A stretch of 64,000 nt of DNA from Vibrio quintilis (GTDB lineage Bacteria > Pseudomonadota > Gammaproteobacteria > Enterobacterales > Vibrionaceae), in NCBI RefSeq assembly GCF_024529975.1, contig NZ_AP024897.1:1054001-1118000 (forward strand). Direction: 5' to 3'. Numbering within the stretch: position 1 is the stretch's first letter; the number at the start of each line of letters is the position of its first letter. A model generated the notes under the pieces. The model did no database searches. It saw only the letters and a program-made list of their open reading frames with translations, and had not been told where the DNA came from. Position numbers and translations under genes: made by a program. Positions 54,965 through 62,875 of this stretch are shown here, piece after piece.

Positions 54965-55039
54965 TTATTGAGCAGGAAAGAAAAAGGCGATTTTGTAATC
55001 CAGAGTGATCCAATGACGGGATAGATTGAGCTGCGCCAT
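54965..55039 (-). CDS. tnaC: TnaC leader peptide (24 residues)
   Basis: Too short for usual gene calling. ATG 55039 follows AGGAGGAAAAT and encodes a 24-residue peptide ending at TAA 54965. Trp10, Asp14, Lys16, Ile17 and Pro22 reproduce the spacing of the residues needed for tryptophan-induced ribosome stalling in E. coli TnaC (Trp12, Asp16, Lys18, Ile19, Pro24): W to D is 4 residues and D to P is 8. The core reads HWITLDYKIAFFFP. Two residues (Ala-Gln) follow the critical Pro, unlike E. coli where Pro is last. It is 198 bp upstream of tnaA, a normal leader length. High tryptophan should stall the ribosome and block Rho termination. Confidence 0.88.
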   Translation of the reverse strand: MAQLNLSRHWITLDYKIAFFFPAQ

Positions 55040-55050
55040 ATTTTCCTCCT

Positions 55051-55110
55051 GAATATGATTGATGATGGCGGAATGCCGTTCAGTAACAACTCAGCTAATC
55101 AATCATATTC
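55051..55110. promoter_or_regulatory. Perfect 13-bp inverted repeat overlapping the tna promoter
   Basis: GAATATGATTGAT (55051-55063) and ATCAATCATATTC (55098-55110), spacer 34 bp. Read on the minus strand the upstream arm contains TATGAT, a likely -10 box (55102-55107), and the second arm ends next to the tnaC ribosome site. Confidence 0.5.
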
Positions 55111-55142
55111 TGTCTTGTGAGTCATGTCTGTAAAAGGGAATT

Positions 55143-55158
55143 TGTGATTTGTTTAACA
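55143..55158 (-). promoter_or_regulatory. CRP-like site for the tna operon
   Basis: TGTGATTTGTTTAACA matches TGTGA-N6-TCACA with one mismatch. It is centred about 46 bp upstream of the putative -10 box, consistent with class I activation as known for E. coli tna. Confidence 0.5.
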
Positions 55159-55387
55159 ATTTTTTAACCTGAGTCGGTCAATCTTTCAGATTGAATAAAG
55201 TTTGTACCTGAGAGTGCTTCAGTTCATCAGTGTCACAGTCCCCGAGAGCAACAGGCCCGAATACATGAGAGGTCTATTGTTTCACATCAGGAGACATGGT
55301 ATGTATGGCATCGCCGGGTTAACGGCAGGGAGAATTATTTTTAGTTGTGTTCAGCTGCCAGACTGTATTCAATCCTGAGGGCATCCT

Positions 55388-56266
55388 ATGAAAGAAATTC
55401 CGGAGCGTATTTTAGTCGCCGGTTCCACCGGTTATCTGGGAACGCATATTGTGCGTGAGCTGTTATCGAATCAGGCTGAGTTTAAAGCGCTGGCCAGAAA
55501 TCAGCGCAAGTTGTCTGATATGGGGTTGGCTGATACGCAAATTCATCTTGCAGAAGTGACTGACCCGGTTTCACTGGCAGGCTGCTGTGATGGCATTGAT
55601 GTGGTGATCTCCTGTGTGGGAATTACCCGCCAGAAAGATGGTGTCGGATATATGGGGGTCGACTTTCAGGGGAATCTCAATTTACTGAAAGAAGCGCAAA
55701 GGGCCGGGGTGAGGAAGTTTATTTATATTTCGGCGCTCAACGCGCCACAGTTTCCGGATGTCAGGTTGCTCAGGGCCAAAGAGTGCTTTGCACAACAGTT
55801 GCTTTCCTCTGATATTCCACAACCATGTGTCATTCGGCCGAATGGCTTTTTCTCCGATATCGAAGAAATGTACAGGATGGCCCGGTCAGGGCGGGTTTAT
55901 CTGTTCGGGCGCGGAGAGAGCCGGCTGAATCCGATCCACGGTAGTGACCTCGCCCGCTTCTGTCTGGAAGCGATTGATAAGCCGGACAGAGAATCTGATA
56001 TCGGCGGGCCTGATGTGTTGTCTCTGACGGACATTGCCCGGCTGGCATTTGCAGCACAGAATAAGCCGGAACGTATCACCTTTCTGCCAGACTGGATCCG
56101 GAAAGTCTGTTTGTCCGTCGCTGCAGTGCTGCCGGAAAAATATGCAGGTCCGGTGGAGTTTTTTCTGACAACGATCGCGAAAGATATGGTCGCACCGACA
56201 TACGGGCATCACCGGTTGGATTCACATTTTCAACAGCTTGCGCAGACAGAAAACAGACCGTCCTGA
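55388..56266 (+). CDS. Atypical SDR / NmrA-like NAD(P)-binding protein
   Basis: 292 residues. The dinucleotide-binding loop is ILVAGSTGYLGTHIVREL (G-x-x-G-x-x-G), and DVVISCVGIT, KFIYISALNAP and RPNGFFSDIEEM follow the pattern of extended or atypical SDRs. The classical catalytic YxxxK is not obvious (LRAKECFAQQLL instead), so it may be a redox sensor or a quinone/complex-I-assembly-like protein rather than a dehydrogenase. ATG 55388 follows GAGGGCATCCT. Terminator at 56284. Confidence 0.75.
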   Translation: MKEIPERILVAGSTGYLGTHIVRELLSNQAEFKALARNQRKLSDMGLADTQIHLAEVTDPVSLAGCCDGIDVVISCVGITRQKDGVGYMGVDFQGNLNLLKEAQRAGVRKFIYISALNAPQFPDVRLLRAKECFAQQLLSSDIPQPCVIRPNGFFSDIEEMYRMARSGRVYLFGRGESRLNPIHGSDLARFCLEAIDKPDRESDIGGPDVLSLTDIARLAFAAQNKPERITFLPDWIRKVCLSVAAVLPEKYAGPVEFFLTTIAKDMVAPTYGHHRLDSHFQQLAQTENRPS

Positions 56267-56283
56267 AGTGTACCGTGAGAAGA

Positions 56284-56321
56284 AAAAAACCATCCGGTTC
56301 TGTATTTCCGGATGGTTTTTT
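56284..56321. terminator. Bidirectional terminator
   Basis: AAAAAACCATCCGG (56284-56297) pairs perfectly with CCGGATGGTTTTTT (56308-56321) around a 10-nt loop. It serves the SDR gene on + and the ABC operon ending at 56371 on -. Confidence 0.9.
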
Positions 56322-56370
56322 CATGGATGGGCAACCCGGCTTCAAAGCCGTCAATCATCAGATGCCGGGA

Positions 56371-57390
56371 TTAACTGTTCTCATACAGGTGACAGGTGAT
56401 CCAGTGATCATAACCGGCATGCTGGTGATTATGCATTCGTGGTGCTTCTTTGCTGCAACGGTCTGTTGCATGTTTGCAGCGCGTCCTGAAAGTACAGCCA
56501 CTTGGCGGATTCAGCGGTGACGGTACATCGCCTTCCAGCGGAATTTTATCGGACTGAATCGTTGGATCCGGTACCGGAATCGCTGAAAGCAGTGCCTGAG
56601 TATAAGGGTGTTTCGGATTGCGGTAGAGCTCTTCAGCCGGGGCCCGTTCAACCATCCGTCCCAGATACATGACACCGACTTCATCGCAAATGTGTTGTAC
56701 CACGGCCAGATCATGCGCGATGAACAAAAACGAGATACCCCGGGTTTCCTGTAACTCAGCAATCAGATTAAGCACCTGCGCCTGAACGGACACATCCAGT
56801 GCAGAAACCGGTTCATCGGCAACAATCAGCTTCGGTTCAAGTACCAGTGCCCGGGCAATCCCGACCCGTTGTCGCTGACCACCGGAAAACTCGTGCGGAT
56901 ACCGGTTCAGGGCCTGAGGACGCAGGCCAACAATCTTCATTACTTCAGCGATTTTCGCTTCGCGCTCTTCAATTGTCCCGATATTATGGGTATCAAGCGG
57001 CTCGCGTAAAATGTCATGAATCGTCATTCGCGGACTCAGAGAGGCAAACGGATCCTGGAAGATGATCTGCATATGTTGACGCATTTCTTTCAGACGTTTG
57101 TTGTCCATCTGAACCACATCTTCCCCTTCAATCAACACTTCGCCTTCTGTCGGTTCAATTAACCGCAGAATACAGCGTCCGAGGGTTGATTTTCCGCAAC
57201 CTGATTCCCCAACCAGCCCCAGGGTTTTTCCTTTATGGATCTTAAAACTGACATCATCGACCGCTTTACAAACCGGCATGTTGCGTTTCAAAAAACTTTT
57301 TCCGGCCTGAAAATGTTTCTTCAGACCGTTGACTTCAAGCAGTAATTCATCCGGTTTTACCGCTTCACTCAGTACTGTATCGCTCATCAC
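56371..57390 (-). CDS. Oligopeptide-type ABC importer, ATPase (OppF/DppF-like)
   Basis: 339 residues. Walker [16 protein letters not shown], signature EFSGGQRQRVGIARALVLEP, Walker B LIVADEPVSALDVSVQ and the C-terminal oligo_HPY extension with CTFRTRCKHATDRC (cysteines typical of OppF/DppF Fe-S sites). It pairs with the ATPase encoded just upstream and powers import. Its start overlaps the oppD-like gene by 4 bp. Confidence 0.9.
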   Translation of the reverse strand: MMSDTVLSEAVKPDELLLEVNGLKKHFQAGKSFLKRNMPVCKAVDDVSFKIHKGKTLGLVGESGCGKSTLGRCILRLIEPTEGEVLIEGEDVVQMDNKRLKEMRQHMQIIFQDPFASLSPRMTIHDILREPLDTHNIGTIEEREAKIAEVMKIVGLRPQALNRYPHEFSGGQRQRVGIARALVLEPKLIVADEPVSALDVSVQAQVLNLIAELQETRGISFLFIAHDLAVVQHICDEVGVMYLGRMVERAPAEELYRNPKHPYTQALLSAIPVPDPTIQSDKIPLEGDVPSPLNPPSGCTFRTRCKHATDRCSKEAPRMHNHQHAGYDHWITCHLYENS

Positions 57391-58406
57391 GCCACCTCCG
57401 CGACTTTAAAACACGCCACTTTGTGGCCAGAGACCAGCTTGCCGTCTTTCTGTACATTGCGTAACACCGGCGAACTGTAATGGCAGTCGCTTCCTGCTTT
57501 TTCGCAACGGTCTGCGAAACGGCAGCCTTTCGGTAAATGAAACAGATCCGGGACCATGCCTTCAATGGTGGGTAAGCGCGGAATTTTCTTATCTCTGACG
57601 ACCGGGATTGATTCTAATAATCCCTGTGTATACGGATGCTTCGGATTGGCAAAAATCTCTTCCACTGAACCCTGTTCGATCACTTCGCCACAGTACATTA
57701 CCACAACCCGCTGACAGGATTCGGCCACAACCCCGAGGTCATGAGTTACCAGCACTACGGCCATGTCCAGCTCCTGTTTCAGGCGGAGCATTTCGTGCAT
57801 CACCTGTGCCTGTATTGTCACATCAAGTGCGGTCGTCGGTTCGTCTGCTAATAACAGTGCCGGGTGGCAGGAGAGCGCCATTGCAATCATCACCCGCTGA
57901 CGCATGCCGCCGGACAGCTGATGCGGATACTCATCCACCCGTTTTTCCGGGGAAGGAATACCAACCATACTCAGCATCTTAATGGCCCGGTTTTTGGCTT
58001 CTTTTTTTGATACCTGATTATGGTTACGAATGACATCGATCATCTGAGTACTGATTTTCAGCACCGGATTCAGTGCCGTCATCGGTTCCTGAAAAATCAT
58101 CGAAATATCATTGCCGCGAATTTTGCGGTATTCCTTTTCACTCAGGCCAACCAGCTCACGTCCCTGAAACTGAATGCTCCCATCGACGATGTTTCCCGGC
58201 GGGGAAGGGACCAGCCCCATAATTGCCAGTGAACTCACTGATTTACCACAACCGGATTCACCAACAATAGCCACTGTTTCGCCGGGCATGACTTCAAAAC
58301 TGACGCCATTAATCGCCCGGGCAATCCCCTTATCGGTATTAAACTCAACTGTGAGATTATCTACTTTCAGTAATGGTTCCTGCGATGCAGAATCTTGACT
58401 GGACAT
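57387..58406 (-). CDS. Oligopeptide-type ABC importer, ATPase (OppD/DppD-like)
   Basis: 339 residues. Walker [20 protein letters not shown], signature [20 protein letters not shown], Walker [17 protein letters not shown], and a C-terminal region with [14 protein letters not shown] as in OppD/DppD. It forms the heterodimeric ATPase with the next gene product. Start ATG 58406 overlaps the stop of the permease gene. Confidence 0.9.
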   Translation of the reverse strand: MSSQDSASQEPLLKVDNLTVEFNTDKGIARAINGVSFEVMPGETVAIVGESGCGKSVSSLAIMGLVPSPPGNIVDGSIQFQGRELVGLSEKEYRKIRGNDISMIFQEPMTALNPVLKISTQMIDVIRNHNQVSKKEAKNRAIKMLSMVGIPSPEKRVDEYPHQLSGGMRQRVMIAMALSCHPALLLADEPTTALDVTIQAQVMHEMLRLKQELDMAVVLVTHDLGVVAESCQRVVVMYCGEVIEQGSVEEIFANPKHPYTQGLLESIPVVRDKKIPRLPTIEGMVPDLFHLPKGCRFADRCEKAGSDCHYSSPVLRNVQKDGKLVSGHKVACFKVAEVA

Positions 58407-59296
58407 TACGACACCTTCCTTGGATCAAGTGCATCCTGTAGTGAATCAGAGAATGTATTAAACGCCAGCACCAGAACAAACAGCATGCCGGATGCGGCAA
58501 AAAAGTTACAGAAGTGGCCGGCCGTAACCTCGGTACTGGCTTCAGCAATCATCAGTCCCCAGCTAATGCTGTCTTTTACACCAAGGCCAAGGAAGCTGAG
58601 AATCACCTCACTCTTAATCGCCGTAATAAACAACAGCGTCATATCCACTAAAATGATATGGGACGTGTTCGGCATTAAATGTTTAAAGATAATTTTGTAG
58701 GTCGGAACACCTAAAGAGTGCGCCGCTTCGGTAAACTCCATATTTTTTAGTTTAATCACCTCACCCCGAATAACCCGGGCAGTACTGGTCCAGAATGCCA
58801 TCGTCATCGCGATGTGCATGGCATATGGGTTATCTTCAAGGGCAACTGCGATTGCAGCAACCAAAAGAAAGTAGGGGATACAGTCGATACTGTTCATCAG
58901 CCACAGGATAAATTCATCCAGCACTGTGCCGGAGTAATACCCCATCAGTGAACCGGTTACAGCACCGATAAAGGTAGAGAAAACAGCGACAATTAAACCA
59001 ACTTCAAAAGCCGTTTTAGTACTGTAGATGGCCCGCTGGAAAATATCCTGACCATTAATTGTGGTGCCAAACCAGTAAGTTGCTGATGGGCCCATCTGGC
59101 CACTGGCCAGTAATTGATCCCAGTTTTGGGCAATGAGCCCTGACCATGCCAGGACTGCAATAATAAAATATACACCGACCACAAACAGGCTCAGCATCCC
59201 GGTTTTATCCCGGGTAAATTTGACAAAAGCCTTTGTCCACAAGGACTCACGTTTCAGTGGTTTGTCGATCAGTTGTTCGTTAAGCATATCTGTCAT
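58406..59296 (-). CDS. Oligopeptide-type ABC importer, permease (OppC/DppC-like)
   Basis: 296 residues. It has an N-terminal oligopeptide-permease extension and five or six membrane segments. The ABC coupling loop is EAAHSLGVPTYKIIFKHLMP (EAA motif), near residue 205. PSATYWFGTTINGQDIFQRA is the periplasmic-gate segment typical of OppC/DppC/SapC. It pairs with the upstream permease in the inner membrane. Confidence 0.9.
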   Translation of the reverse strand: MTDMLNEQLIDKPLKRESLWTKAFVKFTRDKTGMLSLFVVGVYFIIAVLAWSGLIAQNWDQLLASGQMGPSATYWFGTTINGQDIFQRAIYSTKTAFEVGLIVAVFSTFIGAVTGSLMGYYSGTVLDEFILWLMNSIDCIPYFLLVAAIAVALEDNPYAMHIAMTMAFWTSTARVIRGEVIKLKNMEFTEAAHSLGVPTYKIIFKHLMPNTSHIILVDMTLLFITAIKSEVILSFLGLGVKDSISWGLMIAEASTEVTAGHFCNFFAASGMLFVLVLAFNTFSDSLQDALDPRKVS

Positions 59297-59308
59297 TTCA
59301 AACTGTCT

Positions 59309-60262
59309 CTATTTTAATGAAATACGCGGATCGACCATTTTGTAGATCACATCGACGATGCTGACGACACCGATAAATAAAAGGGTGACTAATACAATAA
59401 CGGCTTTCAGCACCGGTAAATCTCCGGTGGTTATCGCCTCGTAAGTTGTCAGACCGACACCCGGTATACCAAAGTAGCTTTCAAGTAATAAAGAGCCACC
59501 CACAAGCACGAAAGGAATCGAGAAAATGATTCGTGTCAGAATCGGAATCAGTGAATTCTTCAGTACATGTTTAAAAAGGATACGGATTGAAGAGTGCCCA
59601 AACGCTCTGGCTGTCCGGATATGATCCCGTGTCATTTCTTCAACGATAATTGCCCGGTAAAATCGGGTGCTGTAACCGACAGAAACAAACACTGAACAAA
59701 GCGTTGGCACGGTGACGTAATACAGGTAATCGGACAGGGAATGAACTTCCCAGCCATAGACCGGGAAGAGGTTCAATCCATAACTGGAACAAAAGATTAA
59801 TTGCAGCGCGATGATCACAATCAGATAAGAGATACTCATGCCAATCACAGAAGAAGACATCACTGCTTTATCAATCCATTTGCCGCGATGATGGGCGGCA
59901 AACAATCCCAGTCCGACACTGATAATATGGCCGAGGAAGAAACCCGGTAAGCCCAATGCCAGAGAAATCGGAATGGTATCCGCAAGGATTTTGGTGACTT
60001 CTTCGCCGCTGGAATCTGAATAGCCAAAGTCAAAGGTGACAATCTGGCGCAAATAATCAATATAGCGGACCAGAAATGGCTGATCGTATCCCAGCTGGTG
60101 GCGGATATTTTGTATATCCTGAATGGTTGGGTTGCGGCCCAGTAAATCATAGGTTTTATCCGGGCCAAAATAGACCATCAATACGAAACTAATCAGCGTT
60201 ACCCCCAGTAACAGGGGTAAGCTATAGATCAGTTTGCGTACACAATATCTCAATGTTTCCAT
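59309..60262 (-). CDS. Oligopeptide-type ABC importer, permease (OppB/DppB-like)
   Basis: 317 residues, six membrane segments. It begins with RYCVRKLIYSLPLLLGVTLI, as in OppB/DppB/SapB, and contains the coupling loop RTARAFGHSSIRILFKHVLK. Preceded by the substrate-binding protein gene with a 12-bp gap. Confidence 0.9.
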   Translation of the reverse strand: METLRYCVRKLIYSLPLLLGVTLISFVLMVYFGPDKTYDLLGRNPTIQDIQNIRHQLGYDQPFLVRYIDYLRQIVTFDFGYSDSSGEEVTKILADTIPISLALGLPGFFLGHIISVGLGLFAAHHRGKWIDKAVMSSSVIGMSISYLIVIIALQLIFCSSYGLNLFPVYGWEVHSLSDYLYYVTVPTLCSVFVSVGYSTRFYRAIIVEEMTRDHIRTARAFGHSSIRILFKHVLKNSLIPILTRIIFSIPFVLVGGSLLLESYFGIPGVGLTTYEAITTGDLPVLKAVIVLVTLLFIGVVSIVDVIYKMVDPRISLK

Positions 60263-60274
60263 GTCGTAATAACC

Positions 60275-62044
60275 TTATTTCACATCGACATATTTCAGGT
60301 AGTTGCCGAGGATATCCCGCTGTGGCCACATGATGACGTTTTTATGCCAAATCTTCACTCTGGTCCGGGAGAAACTACCCATGCCGACGCAATCATCAAC
60401 CAGCATCTGGTTCAGCTGTTTGTAAATTGCTGTTCTTTCAGGACTTGGCTGCATGACAGAAGCTTTCTTAAACAGTTTGTCATATTCCGGGTTGTTATAG
60501 TTGGCGCTGTTAGCACCCGGTGAACGGTTTGGACCGTAGAAAAGTTGCAGGGTATTTTCCGCATCCGGATAGTCGAGGCCCCAGCCCATCGGAACCAGCA
60601 TGGTTTTGCTTTGCTTCAGATCCTTATTGAAATCACCAAAGTTGGCATAGGCTTTCAGCTTGATTTTCTTCTTCGGATAACCAATTTTCATCAGGTTGCC
60701 GCGGAACTGCTCATAGAATTGTTTATCCCGGACACCTGAATTACTGGCAGGGTAAACCAGGACCGGCAGGTTTCTCGCATTCCAGCCATTCTCTTTTAAG
60801 AGTTTCTTCGCACCGGCAATATCCTGCGTGATAGATGATTTATCCATATTCGGGTCAAAACCATCGGTGCCGGGAACGATAAAGCCCGGGTAAGCTTCAC
60901 CCATGCCCAGGTAGAAACGGGAAATTCGTTCCGGCCAGTTGAAGGATTTGATAATCGCACAGCGCAGTGCTTTATTCTGCGCATTGATTTTCGGATCACT
61001 GGAACGGGCAAAGTATTCATTATCAAAGTTAAACATGTTGAAAACCATGCCAGACTCAGTGGCGACCCGGAAATTATCTTTTTCAGCATATTCAGGCTTC
61101 AGCTTGACCGGATGTCTGGATGCCAGCACGGTTTCCAGCTGTTCATTTTGAAGAGTGGTGTTGACAATTTCGTTGCCTTTGCTGAATGAATTCCAGCGGG
61201 CAGAAACCTGTTTGACCCAGTTTGCTTCGACACGATCAACGATTGGCAGGGTTTTACCTTCAAGTTCCGCAATGCCGGTATAGCCTTGTGTTTTCGGGTC
61301 ATAACCTGCTTCTTTCAGGTGGAAGACTTCATGACGATAGCCCGGGTTTTTCAGCAGCACAGTTTTCGTACTGTTATGCGAGGTTAATTTAAACGGACCA
61401 CTGCCAACCGGGTGCAGGCCAAATTCACGGCCATATTTTTCAACCGCTTCTCTTGGGACCAGTGCTGAATATCCCATCGCCAGCGTATAGGTCATCTGCG
61501 GGAACTTCTGGTTCAGCTTGATTTGGATGGTATATTTATCCAGTGCTTTTAAGCCTTCGACCGGCTTACTGTAGTCAGCACCGTCTTTGCCCCACTGATC
61601 AAGGCCGGCAATTTTATCAGTCCAGAGCCAGGAGCCCTGCGACATATTTTTTGGATCGAAGTGTCGTTTAATTGAGTAAACAAAATCTTTGGCAGTAACT
61701 TCACGGCCTTTGCCGTTTTTAAATGCCGGATCGTCAATAAAGTGAATACCGGGTTTGATTTTAATGGTATAAGTCAAACCATCATCAGAGACCGTTGGCA
61801 TGTCAACTGCCAGATTGGGTTTGAGTTCGTAAGGTACTTTCAGGTAGCGGTATTCATAAAGCGTGTCGTAAACCGCGGTGACGATCGTGTTACTGTAGGT
61901 TGTACCGGACTGAACCGGATCGAACGTCGTTGGTGTGCCGTCTTCGGAAAACTTCAGGACCTTTTCAGCGGCATTCGCGGTAAAGGCAACCGACATCATG
62001 ACGGCAAGCGGCAATAGCTTCGCCTTACTATTGATTTTCATCAT
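60275..62044 (-). CDS. Oligopeptide-type ABC importer, substrate-binding protein (SBP_bac_5)
   Basis: 589 residues (longer than E. coli OppA, about 543). Signal peptide with cleavage near AFTANA-AEK. The mature start VLKFSEDGTPTTFDPVQSGT and LVPREAVEKYG, HPVGSGPFKL, WGLDYPDAENTLQLFYGPNR are characteristic of cluster C peptide-binding proteins. First gene of a five-gene operon; AAGGGA precedes the start. Ligand (peptides or other oligomers, for example chitin- or glycan-derived) cannot be set from sequence. Confidence 0.88.
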   Translation of the reverse strand: MMKINSKAKLLPLAVMMSVAFTANAAEKVLKFSEDGTPTTFDPVQSGTTYSNTIVTAVYDTLYEYRYLKVPYELKPNLAVDMPTVSDDGLTYTIKIKPGIHFIDDPAFKNGKGREVTAKDFVYSIKRHFDPKNMSQGSWLWTDKIAGLDQWGKDGADYSKPVEGLKALDKYTIQIKLNQKFPQMTYTLAMGYSALVPREAVEKYGREFGLHPVGSGPFKLTSHNSTKTVLLKNPGYRHEVFHLKEAGYDPKTQGYTGIAELEGKTLPIVDRVEANWVKQVSARWNSFSKGNEIVNTTLQNEQLETVLASRHPVKLKPEYAEKDNFRVATESGMVFNMFNFDNEYFARSSDPKINAQNKALRCAIIKSFNWPERISRFYLGMGEAYPGFIVPGTDGFDPNMDKSSITQDIAGAKKLLKENGWNARNLPVLVYPASNSGVRDKQFYEQFRGNLMKIGYPKKKIKLKAYANFGDFNKDLKQSKTMLVPMGWGLDYPDAENTLQLFYGPNRSPGANSANYNNPEYDKLFKKASVMQPSPERTAIYKQLNQMLVDDCVGMGSFSRTRVKIWHKNVIMWPQRDILGNYLKYVDVK

Positions 62045-62875
62045 ACAAATTCCCTTTTGTGTTTTTTCAAAATATGGAAAATATTTAACGATTGAGAATG
62101 AAAGTTATCATGCATTTATTTTGATTTGTAAAACAATAACGGTTTAATTAAGACATTCCGCAAAGGATTGATCAAATCAGAATTAAAATCAAATTTTATC
62201 CCGGGGATTAAAATATTTATTTGATGTAAATGCAGAGAATGGAACTAAATGATTTTTTTGTAAATTGCCTGTCTTTTAATGAAATGGTTTTCACAGCTCT
62301 TAGTAATATTTATATTAATAATTAATTGTTTTATTTATATTGACGCAATCGTTTTCTTTTGTGATTTTAATTGCCATATGCTATATAAAACAATCAGTTA
62401 GCTTAGTTTTATTTTTATTCGATATAATTACCGAATTTGGTTTTTTTAACCAAATACCCCCTTTGATATAAGATAAATATCTGTTTTTTGTTTTTGATGC
62501 CTGCGAATCCATAATGAATATATCAATAACTGAATCGATTCAAAGTGACTTATTTTTCAGATATTTGTATGCATTCTGAATTTACCTGAGTCTGATGGTT
62601 ATTTCATCTGTCATCGCTTTAGTGTCAGCTATTCTGAACAAACAGACAGATCTTATAAACATCAAAATGAATATACAAAAGTTATTTTTTTCTGAAAACA
62701 GGTTGTTCTGTGAACGATTTTCATGAATTATATTTCTTGTATTATGCTTAATCATTCATCATGAGTTATCGTAATTCAGTTTTTTTGAATAAACATGAGA
62801 ATGAGCCGATGAGTTTATTCTGAGCTGTTTTTCTCACATAATCCGGGACTTCCAATAAATCTGATGAAATATTAT
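62045..62875. other. 831-bp AT-rich intergenic region
   Basis: No convincing gene. It carries the upstream control region of the ABC operon (many A/T tracts and TATA-like boxes) on the right-hand side of the binding-protein gene and no copy of the dispersed repeat. I see no tRNA or clear terminator. Confidence 0.45.

Noticed and set aside
54904..55089. 61-residue minus-strand frame over the tna leader
   Set aside because: It overlaps tnaC in another frame and has no ribosome site. The short frame at 54965-55039 has both AGGAGG and the TnaC residues.
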